The notes: generated by a model from the letters alone, not told the origin. 64,000 nt of DNA from JACVRM01 sp963817375 (GCA_963817375.1 CAWFOB010000002.1:1-64000), one strand, 5' to 3'. Shown: positions 7,834-17,164, counted from the first letter of the stretch. Program-made: numbers and translations.

Positions 7834-8597
7834 GACACCACCTCCGGAGTGAACGCCTCGTAGCCCTCGGCCTCGAGCCTGTGTGCCAGCTCGGGTCCGC
7901 CTTCCTCCACGATACGCCCACCGACGAAGACGTGGACGAAATCGGGCGTGATGTAGTTCAGGATTCGCTGGTAATGCGTGATCAGGAGCGCGCCCATGTC
8001 CGGGCCGACGAGCTCCTTGACGCCGCCGGCGACGATGCGCAGCGCGTCGATGTCCAGGCCCGAGTCGGTCTCGTCGAGGACGGCGATCTTCGGCTTCAGC
8101 ATGGCCATCTGCAGGATCTCGACCCGCTTCTTCTCGCCGCCTGAAAACCCGTCGTTGAGGTAGCGCGACGCGAGCTCCCGCGAGATGCCCAGGCGCTCCA
8201 TCGCCGCCAGGAGCTCCTCGCGGAACTCCTTGATCGGCACGGGATCCTCCTCGCCGGCGCGGGCCTTGCGGACGGCGTTGATCGCGGTGCGCAGGAAGTT
8301 CGTCACCGTGACGCCCGGAATTGCGTGCGGGTACTGGAAGGCCAGGAACAGGCCGCGCTGCGCGCGCTCGTCGGCCCCCAGCTCGGTCACGTCCTCGCCG
8401 TCGAGGCGGATCTGCCCCTCGGTGATCTCGTAGGCCGGATGGCCCATGAGCGCGTAGGCGAGCGTCGACTTGCCCGAGCCGTTCGGGCCCATGATCGCGT
8501 GCACCTCGTTCGAAGCGACCTCGAGGTCGACGCCCTTGACGATCTCGGTGCCGTCCTCGAGGGCGACGTGCAGGTTCCTGATCTCCAGCTGAGCCAA
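7830..8597 (-). CDS. sufC: SufC, Fe-S assembly ATPase
   Basis: A 255-residue ABC-type ATPase that drives the SufBCD scaffold. The Walker A motif is GPNGSGKST (about residue 37), the signature FSGGEKKR (about 150), and Walker B runs into IAVLDETDSGLD, the SufC-specific form. The switch histidine is in LLITHYQRILNY. It begins at a TTG nine bases after a GGAGG. It is the first gene of the operon sufC-sufB-VOC-sufD. No sufR, sufS or sufU is seen nearby, so cysteine desulfurase must be encoded elsewhere. Confidence 0.95.
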   Translation of the reverse strand: MAQLEIRNLHVALEDGTEIVKGVDLEVASNEVHAIMGPNGSGKSTLAYALMGHPAYEITEGQIRLDGEDVTELGADERAQRGLFLAFQYPHAIPGVTVTNFLRTAINAVRKARAGEEDPVPIKEFREELLAAMERLGISRELASRYLNDGFSGGEKKRVEILQMAMLKPKIAVLDETDSGLDIDALRIVAGGVKELVGPDMGALLITHYQRILNYITPDFVHVFVGGRIVEEGGPELAHRLEAEGYEAFTPEVVS

Positions 8598-8734
8598 AAG
8601 ATTGTGCCTCCGGAAGTTAAGGCGCGACGCGGGTTCGCGGCCACGCTCGTAACACGATCGTAGCCGAGGGATACCCAGCTCCGAAGGGCCGAAATCACCC
8701 GTGACCCGCCGAGCCGTGCTGCTACCCTCGACGC

Positions 8735-8992
8735 ATGCCCGGAAATATCGGCTGGCAGGGGCTCATCGTGATCCTCCTGATCGTGCTCGTGATCTTCGGG
8801 CCGAAGCGGATCCCCGAGATCGCACGCTCGCTCGGTCGCGGCATGCGGGAGTTCAAGGACTCGGTGACCGGCGACCACGATCATCACAAGGACGACGCGA
8901 CGCACGTCCCGGCGGAGCCGCACGAGATCGGCCCCGCCCCGACGAGCGACGTGACCGAGCCGCAGCCCCGCGAGCGCGACACCGTCGTCTAA
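8735..8992 (+). CDS. tatA: TatA/E twin-arginine translocase subunit
   Basis: An 85-residue TatA-type protein: one N-terminal membrane helix (LIVILLIVLVIFG), the hinge FGPKRIPEIARSLGRGMREF forming the amphipathic helix, and a polar His/Asp-rich tail. TatA oligomers form the export pore for folded proteins carrying twin-arginine signals. It starts at ATG with sufC divergent upstream and is followed nine bases later by tatC. The 137-base gap to sufC should hold both promoters. The amine oxidase at 21.7 kb is a candidate client. Confidence 0.92.
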   Translation: MPGNIGWQGLIVILLIVLVIFGPKRIPEIARSLGRGMREFKDSVTGDHDHHKDDATHVPAEPHEIGPAPTSDVTEPQPRERDTVV

Positions 8993-9001
8993 GCCACCGG
9001 A

Positions 9002-9781
9002 ATGCCCCAGGTGAGGGGTGCACTCCCGAGACGCCTCGGCCACGACGAGGAAGCGTCGCTCGTCGAGCATCTCACGGAGCTTCGGACGCGGATCATCATC
9101 TGCCTGGGCTCGGTGACGATCTGGTTCTGCGTCCTCTTCTTCGGGCTGCGGCACAAGCTGATCGACTGGCTCTCGGTGCCGCTTCCCAGCGGGATCGGCA
9201 AGCCGATCACGCTGAGCCCGTCCGAGCCGTTCATGACCTCGTTCAGCATCTGCTTCTGGACGGCGCTCGCGCTCTCGCTGCCGATCATCGTCTGGCAGCT
9301 ATGGGCGTTCCTCGCCCCGGCGTTCTCGGAGCGGGCCGACCGGTCGGTGGTGAAGCTCGTCCTGGCCGCAACGGGTCTGGCAGCGCTCGGGATGGCGTTC
9401 GCGTACTGGGTCGTCCTGCCGACCTCGCTGAACTTCCTGCTGAACTTCGACGCCGCCCAGTACCACACGGAGATCCGCGCCAAGGACTACTTCGACTTCG
9501 TGGCGCTGATGATCTTCAGCATCGGCCTGATCTTCGAGCTTCCGATCTTCATGATCGGCCTCGTCCGGCTCGGAATCCTCTCGTCGGACACCCTGCGCAA
9601 GAACCGCCGGATCGGCTACGGGATCGTCGTGATCGTCGCCGTGCTGCTCCCGGGGGTCGACTTCGTGACGATGACGGTCCAGACCGTCCCGCTGGTCATC
9701 CTGTACGAAGCGTCGATCTGGGCCACCGTGATCGCCGAGCGCCGCGCCGCGGCTCCCGATCCGGCTCCCGGGCCCATTTAG
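9002..9781 (+). CDS. tatC: TatC twin-arginine translocase subunit
   Basis: A 259-residue protein with six predicted membrane helices. The N-terminal cytoplasmic motif LVEHLTELRTRI is the TatC signal-peptide binding region. The loop LSPSEPFMTSFSICFW and the motif SFxLNF-like TSLNFLLNF match the family, and FELPIFMIGLVRLGI is the conserved fourth or fifth helix. It recognises RR signal peptides and assembles with TatA. It is preceded immediately by tatA and followed by a hairpin that looks like a terminator. Confidence 0.95.
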   Translation: MPQVRGALPRRLGHDEEASLVEHLTELRTRIIICLGSVTIWFCVLFFGLRHKLIDWLSVPLPSGIGKPITLSPSEPFMTSFSICFWTALALSLPIIVWQLWAFLAPAFSERADRSVVKLVLAATGLAALGMAFAYWVVLPTSLNFLLNFDAAQYHTEIRAKDYFDFVALMIFSIGLIFELPIFMIGLVRLGILSSDTLRKNRRIGYGIVVIVAVLLPGVDFVTMTVQTVPLVILYEASIWATVIAERRAAAPDPAPGPI

Positions 9782-9793
9782 CCGGCCCCCCAG

Positions 9794-9830
9794 CTCCTCG
9801 AGCGAGTGACCCGATCACTCGAACGAGGAG
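9794..9830 (+). terminator. Hairpin after tatC
   Basis: CTCCTCG-AG-CGAGTGA pairs with TCACTCG-AA-CGAGGAG across a 5-base loop, giving 14 paired bases with one internal 2x2 mismatch. It starts 13 bases after the tatC stop and lacks a T-run, as usual in GC-rich genomes. Confidence 0.6.
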
Positions 9831-9865
9831 ACGGGCCGCGCGCCTGACCTGCCGATGTCACAGAC

Positions 9866-11281
9866 GTGGGCAAGCGGCTGCCCTTCACTGCCTCATCCGC
9901 GCGAGCCACCGGCGCCCGTCCGTGCCGGCTCGCGCGTCTGGCTTCCCGCGTGCGCGACCAGTCGGGCTTCGCGCTCCCGATGGCCATCGGGATGATGATG
10001 ATCTTCGCCATCGCCCTCGGGACGGTCGTGATCGAGACGACCGCGGGCCAGAACACCAACGAGCGTGACACCGCCGACACCAAGGCCCTGTCACTCGCCG
10101 AAGCCGGCGTCGGCACGGCACTCTCGATCCTGAACAACGCCTCGGATCCAACGAGCGCTTCCGCGGTCACACCGGGCTCGAGCTCCTCCAACGGCGGGAC
10201 GTCCTCGTGGACCGGCACGCTGGCGGGCAACACGTGGACGCTGACCGGGACCGGCACCCTGCCAAGCCCGATCGCCGGTGGCGGAACGGTGCGGCGGACG
10301 GCCTCGGTCGACGTGTCCCTGAACCCGACGAGTGCCGCCTGGCAGTACGTGTTCGCGGACAACGCCGCGGGCTGCATGACGATCTCGAACAACGCGACCA
10401 TCTCGGCCCCCGTCTATTCCCGCGGCGGCCTCTGCATCAGCAACAACGCCCACGTCACCGGCAGCCCGGTTCAGGTCGAGGGAACGGTCACGATCGGAAA
10501 CAACGGCTCGATCGGATCGGCGGGAACCCCGGTCGCCGTCGCAAACCTGGCCGGGTGCGGCAGCCCGAACCCCCATCCCTGCACGGTGGCCGATCGGGTC
10601 TACGCCACCACGCTCACGCAAACCACGCAGGCGCTCACGAAGCCGACCATCGACCTCGCCGGCTGGTACGCCAACGCGAAACCCGGGCCGAGTCACAACT
10701 GCACCGTCGGCGCCATCACCGGCGGGTTCGACAGCGACGCGACGCTGAATCGCAGCCGCACGCAGTTCAACCTCACCTCGGGAAGCTCGTACGACTGCCA
10801 GTACTGGGAGAACAGCGTCATGGTCGGCCAGCTCAAGTGGGACTCCGCGACGACCACGCTCACCGTCCTCGGCACGATCCTGTTCGACGGCCCCATCGGC
10901 CTGAGCGGCACGGCAACGTACTCCGGACGGGGAACGATCTACTCGACGAGCCAGATCACGTCGAGCAACAACACGCACCTCTGCGGGGTAGCGGCTTGCG
11001 ACGGGACGTGGAACACCAGCGCGAACCTGCTCGTCCTCGTCGCGGGGGAGCCGACGCTGGCGAACGGCATCACCCTGGCGAACAACAGCATCTTCCAGGG
11101 GGCGATGTACGCGGTCAACGACTACAGCGCATCCAACAACGTTCAGAACTGGGGCCCGGTCATCGCACGCTCGATCAGCATCTCGAACAACGCGGGCCAG
11201 ATCATGCAGCTCCCGTCACTTCCGGCGGGCACCCCCGGTGCCGGCGGAGCCCTCCAGCCCGTCACCGGCACATGGCGCTGA
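9866..11281 (+). CDS. Prepilin-like exported protein with repeated Asn-Asn motifs
   Basis: A 471-residue protein of unknown function. Residues 29-60 look like a PilX/prepilin-type N-terminus: QSGFALPMAIGMMMIFAIAL, then GTVVIETTAG and a polar helix ending LSLAEAGVGTAL. This is common in pilus-associated proteins of Gram-positive bacteria. The rest is Ser/Thr/Asn/Gly-rich and contains seven [S/G/A]NN motifs at irregular spacing (for example TISNNATISA, CISNNAHVTG, TIGNNGSIGS, ITLANNSIFQG). This suggests a beta-solenoid fold. The GTG used lies upstream; a GTG at 9950, just before RDQSGF, is an equally good start. No other pilus genes are nearby. Confidence 0.7.
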   Translation: MGKRLPFTASSARATGARPCRLARLASRVRDQSGFALPMAIGMMMIFAIALGTVVIETTAGQNTNERDTADTKALSLAEAGVGTALSILNNASDPTSASAVTPGSSSSNGGTSSWTGTLAGNTWTLTGTGTLPSPIAGGGTVRRTASVDVSLNPTSAAWQYVFADNAAGCMTISNNATISAPVYSRGGLCISNNAHVTGSPVQVEGTVTIGNNGSIGSAGTPVAVANLAGCGSPNPHPCTVADRVYATTLTQTTQALTKPTIDLAGWYANAKPGPSHNCTVGAITGGFDSDATLNRSRTQFNLTSGSSYDCQYWENSVMVGQLKWDSATTTLTVLGTILFDGPIGLSGTATYSGRGTIYSTSQITSSNNTHLCGVAACDGTWNTSANLLVLVAGEPTLANGITLANNSIFQGAMYAVNDYSASNNVQNWGPVIARSISISNNAGQIMQLPSLPAGTPGAGGALQPVTGTWR

Positions 11282-11309
11282 GCGTGCGGGCTCCGGGCCG
11301 GCTCGCCGG

Positions 11310-12743
11310 CTAGAGCCTTCGCGCCGAGACGGCCGCACGATCGGAGGCCTCGGTGAGCACGGCCCCGAGGATGCCGACGATCTCGTCGAACTCGGCCTGC
11401 CCCGCGACGAGCGGCGGCGAGATCTGGATCACCGGGTCGCCGCGGTCGTCGGCCCGGCAGATCAGGCCGGCATCGAAGAGCGCAGGTGTCAGGAACCCCC
11501 GCAGGAGCGTCTCGCAGTCATCGTCGGAGAACGTCTCACGGGTCTCCTTGTCCTTCACGAGCTCGAGCGCGTAGAAGTAGCCGGCGCCGCGCAGGTCGCC
11601 GACGATCGGGAGGTCGAGCAGCTCGGCCAGCGTGCGGCGGAACGCGTCCTCGTTCGCGCGCACGTGCTCGAGGATCCCGTCGCGCTTCATGATCTCGATG
11701 TTCTTGAGCGCGATGGCGCAACCGACCGGGTGTCCGCCGAAGGTGATCCCGTGCGCGTACATCGAGGTGCCGGACAGGAACGGCTCCATCACGCGGTCGG
11801 TGGCCACGACGGCGCCGATGGCGGCGTAGGCCGACGAGAGCCCCTTCGCGCAGCACACGATGTCCGGCTGCATGTCGTAGCGCTCCGAGCCGAACCATTC
11901 GCCCAGGCGCCCGAACCCGGTGATCACCTCGTCGGCGGACAGCAGGATGTCGTAGCGGTCGCAGATCTCCCGCACGCCGGCGAAGTAGCCGGCCGGCGGC
12001 GTGAGGCAGCCCCCCGCGTTCTGCACCGGCTCCATGTGCACGAGGCACACGGTCTCCGGGCCCATCGACTCGATCGTGGTCTCGAGCTCGGCGAGCAGGA
12101 AGCGCGTGAACTCCTCCTCGGTCTCCTCGGCGGGGCGGTGGTAGCGGTTCGTGTTCGAGACGTGGCGCACCTCGGGCACGAGCGGCTCGAACGGCATGCG
12201 GATGGCCGGGATGCCGTTGATCGACAGGGCTCCGAAGGTGGTGCCGTGGTAGGCCACCTGCCGCGCGATCGCCTTGTACTTGCGCGGCGGCGGCGCGCCG
12301 ACGTGCTCGTCGTGGCGCACCTCGAGGGTGGGCACGTGCTTGCTCCCGCGCGCGAGGTAGTACTGGCGCGCGAGCTTCCACGCGGCCTCGACCGCCTCGG
12401 AGCCGCCGGAGACGAAGAAGACGCGGTTCAGGTCGCCGGGCGCGAGCGAGGCGATCTCGGCGGCCAGCTCGATCGCGCGCGGGTGCGCGTACGACCAGTT
12501 GGTGTAGAAGGGCAGCTCGCGCATCTGGGCGAGCGCGGCCTGGCCCATCTCCTCCCCGTAGGAGTAGCCGACGTTGACGCAGAACAGGCCGGCCAGCGCG
12601 TCGAGGTAGCGACGGCCGTCCGCGTCCTCGAGGTAGCAGCCGTCGCCCCGCACGATCACGGGCACGTCGCCCTCGGCGTACGAGCCCATGCGCGTGAAGT
12701 GCAGCCAGAGGTGGTCGCGCGCCGCCTGCTGGAGGTCGGTCAC
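11310..12743 (-). CDS. Class III (omega) aminotransferase, probably polyamine or omega-amino acid
   Basis: A 477-residue PLP enzyme of the class III aminotransferase family. It has FFVSGGSEAVEAAWKLARQY (cofactor phosphate loop), RQVAYHGTTFGALSINGIP, the aspartate in LLSADEVITGFGRLGEWFG and the PLP lysine in CCAKGLSSAYAAIGAVV. These enzymes move a terminal amino group to pyruvate or 2-oxoglutarate. In this locus putrescine, another diamine or an omega-amino acid is the likely donor, by inference from the neighbouring PotABCD and aldehyde dehydrogenase. The GTG start overlaps the permease stop (GTGA). It is the last gene of the polyamine cluster. Confidence 0.88.
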   Translation of the reverse strand: MTDLQQAARDHLWLHFTRMGSYAEGDVPVIVRGDGCYLEDADGRRYLDALAGLFCVNVGYSYGEEMGQAALAQMRELPFYTNWSYAHPRAIELAAEIASLAPGDLNRVFFVSGGSEAVEAAWKLARQYYLARGSKHVPTLEVRHDEHVGAPPPRKYKAIARQVAYHGTTFGALSINGIPAIRMPFEPLVPEVRHVSNTNRYHRPAEETEEEFTRFLLAELETTIESMGPETVCLVHMEPVQNAGGCLTPPAGYFAGVREICDRYDILLSADEVITGFGRLGEWFGSERYDMQPDIVCCAKGLSSAYAAIGAVVATDRVMEPFLSGTSMYAHGITFGGHPVGCAIALKNIEIMKRDGILEHVRANEDAFRRTLAELLDLPIVGDLRGAGYFYALELVKDKETRETFSDDDCETLLRGFLTPALFDAGLICRADDRGDPVIQISPPLVAGQAEFDEIVGILGAVLTEASDRAAVSARRL

Positions 12744-14318
12744 GTCGTCGTCCCCAGCACCGGCTTGCCCTCGAGCTCGAGCGCGCCGGCCTCGGGCGCC
12801 TCGATCAGCACGTCGACCTGGCGGCGACGCACCGGGGCGCCGAGCACGTAGCCGACGACGGCCAGCAGCGCCACGACGGCCAGCGTCCCGAGCGTCAGCA
12901 CCTCGAACTTCGCAAACGAGACGCCCCATGTGCCCTTGAAGTCGTAGTCGATGCCGAACAGGCGCTCGAGCGTGCTCGGAAAGATCGACACCCAGCTGCC
13001 GAGTGCAACCCAGAACGTGATCAGTGCCGCCGCCACCCAGATGCCCCAGCGGCCGAGGGGCACCCGGTACGGGCGGTGGACCTCCGGGTACTTGTGCCGC
13101 AGCACGGCGGCCGCCGGGAAGATCCAGAGGTAGGAGATCAGAGTCGTCGAGATCGCGATCGTGAGCACGACCTGGAAGGCGCTCGCCGTGCTCTGCCTGT
13201 TGAGCATGATGATCGCGGCGATCGTGAAGGCGGACGCCACGACGCCCGACATCACGTTGACGCGCACGGGCGTGCCGAGCTTGCGGTTGAAGACGCCGAA
13301 GAACCCGGGAAACGCGCCGTCGTAGGCGGCCACGGCCTGGATCCGGTCCGAGCCGATCATCCAGACGGCGCCCGAGGTCATCAGCGTGAAGATGAACAGC
13401 AGGACCATCACGTCGAACATCGCTTCGGACGCACCGCCGTAGACACCGAAGACGGTCTGGATCGCGTCGACGAAGCCGCCGATCCCCGAGATCGCGTCCT
13501 GCGGCAGCACGAGCAGGATGCCGAGGATCGGGATCGCGTACATGAGCACCCCGCCGATCCCGCTGCGAGTCACCGAGACCGGGACGTCGCGCTGCGGGTT
13601 GACCATCTCCTCCGCTGCGCCGTTGGGCAGCTCGAACCCGACGTAGTTGAAGAGCAGGTAGGGCACAAGGCCGAGGAAGACGGCCATCGACGGGCTCAGG
13701 TCGCCGAACGTGATGCCGTGCACGCCGTGCTTCACCGCGTAGAGCGCACACCGTGAACGTGAAGAAGCCGAGCACGACGACACGTGCCATGCCGCCCGCG
13801 GTCGGGATCCACTTCCCGCGCGAGAGGGAGATGATCGCGACCCCGATCGAGAACCAGACGAAGAGCAGCTTGAACACGTAGTCGCCCGCCGAGCCTGCGC
13901 TGATCTCGGGCAGATGGTGACTCGCGTTCCACGAGTCGAGCGCGACGAACGCAAGCGAGCCGCCGACCCAGAGCGGGTTCGTGATCCAGTAGAAGACGGC
14001 CGCCATGCCGGCATGGAAACGGCCGAACGCGAGCTTCGTCCACTCGTACGGGCCGCCCTCCTGCGTGAAGGCGCTTCCCACCTCGGCCATCACGAGCGCG
14101 TACGGGAAGACGAAGGCGACGGCAAGCACGATCAGCCAGGTGAACCCCTGACCGCCGCTCGACGCGACGAGGCCCAGCGTGTCGAGGCCTACGAACGCGC
14201 AGAGCAGGAAGAAGAGCATGTCGAAGCGCCGCAGCGACTTCTTGAGCTTGGCCTTCTCGTGCAGCGCGAGCTGGGTCGTGTGCTCGACCGGGCGGCCTAG
14301 GCTGACTGGCGTGTCCAC
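12740..14318 (-). CDS. APC family amino acid/polyamine permease (one frameshift)
   Basis: A 12-helix APC-superfamily permease of about 525 residues. The first third is in one frame (LRRFDMLFFLLCAFVGLDTL, FPYALVMAEVGSAFTQEGGP, SRGKWIPTAGG), ending FFTFTVCAL. The remainder continues in a second frame from ALYAVKHGVHGITFGDLSPS through VGFELPNGAAEEMVNPQRD to the C-terminus. One extra base at about 13747-13751 explains the shift. The GTG start has AAGGAG six bases upstream and overlaps the end of the Lrp gene. Its place in the polyamine locus suggests uptake or exchange of an amino acid or amine. Sequence quality on both sides suggests an error rather than a dead gene. Confidence 0.85.
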
Positions 14319-14779
14319 GGTGTGCTCCTTTCGTCGGCCGGGACACGCGCGCCCCAGTCGTAGGCCTGCTTCCAGAGGTCGAGGTAGAGGAAGGTCTCGG
14401 TCGACACGACGCCGTCGAGCTCGCGCAGCCGGTTCGTGACCTCGAAGAGGTGCGCCCGGTCGGTGCAGAGCACCTCGACGAGGAGGTCGAAGTGGCCCGC
14501 GGTGACGACGACGTACGACGACTCCTCCCAGGCGGCGATCGCGTCGGCGACCGTCCCGGGCGGGCCGGCCGTCCGGATGCCGATCATCGCCTGCGAGTCG
14601 AAGCCGAGCCCGAGCGGGTTGGTCACGCCGGTGACCTGGAGGATGTTCTCGTCGCAAAGCCGCGTGTAGCGCGCGCGCACGGTCGCCTCGGAGACGCCCA
14701 CGGCGCGCGCGATGCGGCGGAAGGAGTCGCGCCCGTTGCGTTGCAGCGCCTCGATGATCGCGACGTCGGTCGCGTCCAG
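14297..14779 (-). CDS. Lrp/AsnC family transcriptional regulator
   Basis: About 160 residues. The N-terminal helix-turn-helix reads LDATDVAIIEALQRNGRDSF followed by RRIARAVGVSEATVRARYTR. The C-terminal RAM/effector domain starts near AMIGIRTAG and includes YVVVTAGHFDLLVEVLCTDR. These regulators respond to amino acids or related small molecules. The helix-turn-helix frame is open only back to a TAG and contains no ATG, GTG or TTG before it, so I place the start at CTG 14779, which gives a complete domain. A GTG at 14701 would cut the domain. A frameshift joining a TTG at 14844 is the alternative. It lies within the polyamine gene cluster and is its likely regulator. Confidence 0.8.
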   Translation of the reverse strand: MDATDVAIIEALQRNGRDSFRRIARAVGVSEATVRARYTRLCDENILQVTGVTNPLGLGFDSQAMIGIRTAGPPGTVADAIAAWEESSYVVVTAGHFDLLVEVLCTDRAHLFEVTNRLRELDGVVSTETFLYLDLWKQAYDWGARVPADERSTPWTRQSA

Positions 14780-14838
14780 GCTGTGCGGGCGCGAGACCGC
14801 GCCACGCTTCGCGTTCTTTCGCTATCTGCCGAATTGTT

Positions 14839-14880
14839 ACGCAATGCGCGGCGATTCTATGACGTCGCTGCGCATTGCGT
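14839..14880. repeat. 11-bp inverted repeat upstream of the Lrp gene
   Basis: ACGCAATGCGC and its perfect complement GCGCATTGCGT are separated by 20 bases. The element lies between the aldehyde dehydrogenase stop and the Lrp regulator start. AT-containing dyads like this are typical of Lrp-type operators, so autoregulation is plausible. It could instead act as a terminator for the gene upstream. Confidence 0.5.
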
Positions 14881-14886
14881 CAATCG

Positions 14887-16329
14887 TCAGGCCAGTTTTA
14901 CCGCGACGTGCTTGATGCGCGTGTACTCCTCCATCGAGTACAGCGACATGTCCTTGCCGTAGCCCGACTGCTTGAAGCCGCCGTGCGGCATCTCGGAGGC
15001 GAGCGGGAACAGGTGCTCGTTCACCCAGACCGTGCCGAAGTCGAGCTTGCGGGCGGCGGCGAGGGCACGGCCGACGTTCTCGCTGAAGACGGAGGCGGCG
15101 AGGCCGTAGCGGACGCCGTTCGCCATCGCGATCGCGTCGTCGTCGGAGGCGAAGGGCTGCATCGTGACGACCGGCCCGAACACCTCACGCTGCACGATCT
15201 CGTCGTCCTGCTCGACGTCGGCGACGATCGTCGGCTTCACGAAGAAGCCGCGATCGCCGAGCGCGCCGCCGCCCGTGACGACGGTCGCCCGCGCGGGCAG
15301 CCGCTCGAGGAAGCCGAGCACGCGCTCGCGCTGGGCCTCCGAGATGACAGGTCCCATGTCGACGTCGTCGCCTTCCACGGGGTCGGCGACCTTCATGGTC
15401 TCGATCACGCCCTTCGTCGCCTCGACGACGTCATCGTAGATTGCCTCGCTCACGAGGATGCGCGACGACGCCGTGCAGTCCTGGCCCGAGTTCCAGTACC
15501 CGCCGATCTTCACGGCCTCGGCGACCGTCGCCGGGTCGGCGTCGTCGAGCACGACCATCGGCGCCTTGCCGCCGAGCTCGAGGTGAACGCGCTTGAGCGT
15601 GTCGGCTGCGTTCCGCGCGATCAGCTTCCCCGTCTCGACGTCGCCCGTCAGCGACACGAGCGCGATGTCCTCGTGCCGGACGAGCGCGTCGCCCACCGGG
15701 AGCCCGTCGCCCGTGACCACCTGGAGGACGCCAGGCGGGAGCACCTCCTGCGCGAGCTCGGCGAAGCGGAGCGTGGTCAGCGGCGTCTGCTCGGCCGGCT
15801 TGATGATCTGGACGTTGCCCGCGGCGAGCGCCGGGCCGAGCTTCCAGACGACCATCATCAGCGGGTAGTTCCACGGCGTGATACCAGCGACGACGCCGAG
15901 CGGCTCCCGGCGGATGATCGACGTGTAGCCCTCGACGTACTCGCCCGCGCTCTTGCCCTCGAGCGTGCGGGCGGCGCCGGCGAAGAAGCGCAGGTTGTCG
16001 GCCGAGAAGGGCATCTCGTCGGCCGCGATCGACATCGGCTTGCCGACGTTCTGCGACTCGAGCGTGGTCAGCTCGTCCGCGTGCTCGTCGATCAGGTCGG
16101 CGAGCTTCAGCAGGAGCTCCATCCGGTCCTTGGGCGTCTTGTTGCGCCAGTCCTCCCAGGCCTTCTTCGCTGCCTCGACGGCGCGCCCCACGTCCTCGGC
16201 CGTGCCCCGCGGGACCTCGGCGATCACCTCGCCCGTGGACGGGTTGAGGACCTCCATCGTCTCGCCGCTCGACGAGTCCACCCACTCGCCGCCGATGAAC
16301 TGCTTGTGTCGGGTGACTGCGACTGCCAT
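14887..16329 (-). CDS. Aldehyde dehydrogenase, probably 4-aminobutanal dehydrogenase
   Basis: A 480-residue NAD(P)-dependent aldehyde dehydrogenase of normal length. Motifs are GITPWNYPLMMVVWKLGPAL, the general-base glutamate in HLELGGKAPMVV, the catalytic cysteine in NSGQDCTASSRILV and the C-terminal EMPHGGFKQSGYGKDMS. The GGYWNSGQDCTA context and SGYGKDMSLYSMEEYT end resemble gamma-aminobutyraldehyde and betaine aldehyde dehydrogenases. With PotABCD upstream and aminotransferases on both sides, oxidation of 4-aminobutanal to GABA is the best guess. The ATG has GGAGGAG just upstream. The Lrp gene follows after about 100 bases. Confidence 0.88.
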   Translation of the reverse strand: MAVAVTRHKQFIGGEWVDSSSGETMEVLNPSTGEVIAEVPRGTAEDVGRAVEAAKKAWEDWRNKTPKDRMELLLKLADLIDEHADELTTLESQNVGKPMSIAADEMPFSADNLRFFAGAARTLEGKSAGEYVEGYTSIIRREPLGVVAGITPWNYPLMMVVWKLGPALAAGNVQIIKPAEQTPLTTLRFAELAQEVLPPGVLQVVTGDGLPVGDALVRHEDIALVSLTGDVETGKLIARNAADTLKRVHLELGGKAPMVVLDDADPATVAEAVKIGGYWNSGQDCTASSRILVSEAIYDDVVEATKGVIETMKVADPVEGDDVDMGPVISEAQRERVLGFLERLPARATVVTGGGALGDRGFFVKPTIVADVEQDDEIVQREVFGPVVTMQPFASDDDAIAMANGVRYGLAASVFSENVGRALAAARKLDFGTVWVNEHLFPLASEMPHGGFKQSGYGKDMSLYSMEEYTRIKHVAVKLA

Positions 16330-16372
16330 CTCTCCTCCTCGTCTCTCTCCTGCCGTCGAATCTATCGCCGTC

Positions 16373-17164
16373 CTACCGCTTGAGCACGCCGGTGTCGCGG
16401 GTCAGCTTCACCGAGATGAACACCGGGATCAGCGTCACGAGGATCCAGACGAGCACCACGACGTTGACCTGCGGGAGCTCGGTCCCCTGCCGGATGGCGC
16501 CGAGGATCCAGAGCGGCAGCGTGTTCTGGGCCGCCGTGAAGTAGGTCACGATCACCTCGTCGAACGAGAGCGCGAAGGCGAGCAGGGCGCCCGAGATCAG
16601 CGCGGTCGAGATCACCGGCCAGATCACGTAGCGGAAGGTCTGCCAGCCGTCGGCGCCGAGGTCCTGCGACGCCTCGACGAGCGAGCCGGGCGTCCGCCTG
16701 AGCCGGGCGATCGCGTTGTTGTAGACGATGACGATGCAGAACGTCGCGTGCGCGATCACGATCGTCCAGAGCGAGAGCTGGATGTTCCCGGCCGCGTAGA
16801 ACGAGTTGAGCGCCATGCCCGTGACGATGCCGGGCAGGGCGATCGGCAGGATCAGGATGAGCGAGAAGGCCTGGCTGCCGAAGAACTTGAAGCGGTGCAC
16901 GGCGAACGCGGCCGCCGTGCCGAGCAGGAGCGCGATCGCGGTCGCGAAGAACGCGACCCGCACGGAGAGCCAGAGCGCGTCGCGGATCTCCTGGTTGCGC
17001 CATGCGACCCCCCACCACTTGGTGGAGAACTGCGTGATCGGCCAGCCCTGGACGTTCGTCTTGTTGAACGCATAGACGCCGATGAGCACGATCGGGAACA
17101 GCAGGAAGAGCACGACGAGCGCCGACCAGGCCGCGAGCGTAACGCGGGTCCCGCGCGACTCCAC
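16373..17164 (-). CDS. potC: Spermidine/putrescine ABC transporter permease PotC
   Basis: A 263-residue permease with six membrane helices. The EAA loop reads SLVEASQDLGADGWQTFRYV, and the segment ALSFDEVIVTYFTA is characteristic of PotC, as is WILGAIRQGTELPQVN. It pairs with PotB in the membrane. The GTG start overlaps the TAG of potB by one base, which indicates coupled translation. The aldehyde dehydrogenase gene starts 43 bases downstream. Confidence 0.92.
   Translation of the reverse strand: MESRGTRVTLAAWSALVVLFLLFPIVLIGVYAFNKTNVQGWPITQFSTKWWGVAWRNQEIRDALWLSVRVAFFATAIALLLGTAAAFAVHRFKFFGSQAFSLILILPIALPGIVTGMALNSFYAAGNIQLSLWTIVIAHATFCIVIVYNNAIARLRRTPGSLVEASQDLGADGWQTFRYVIWPVISTALISGALLAFALSFDEVIVTYFTAAQNTLPLWILGAIRQGTELPQVNVVVLVWILVTLIPVFISVKLTRDTGVLKR

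Noticed and set aside
6055..7863. A 602-residue plus-strand frame
   Set aside because: It is the complement of sufB and the VOC gene and shows no domain of its own.
11310..14657. An apparent 1115-residue fusion of regulator, permease and aminotransferase
   Set aside because: The frame happens to stay open through three genes; only its last 477 and an inner stretch are real protein. Family boundaries and start/stop overlaps mark separate genes.
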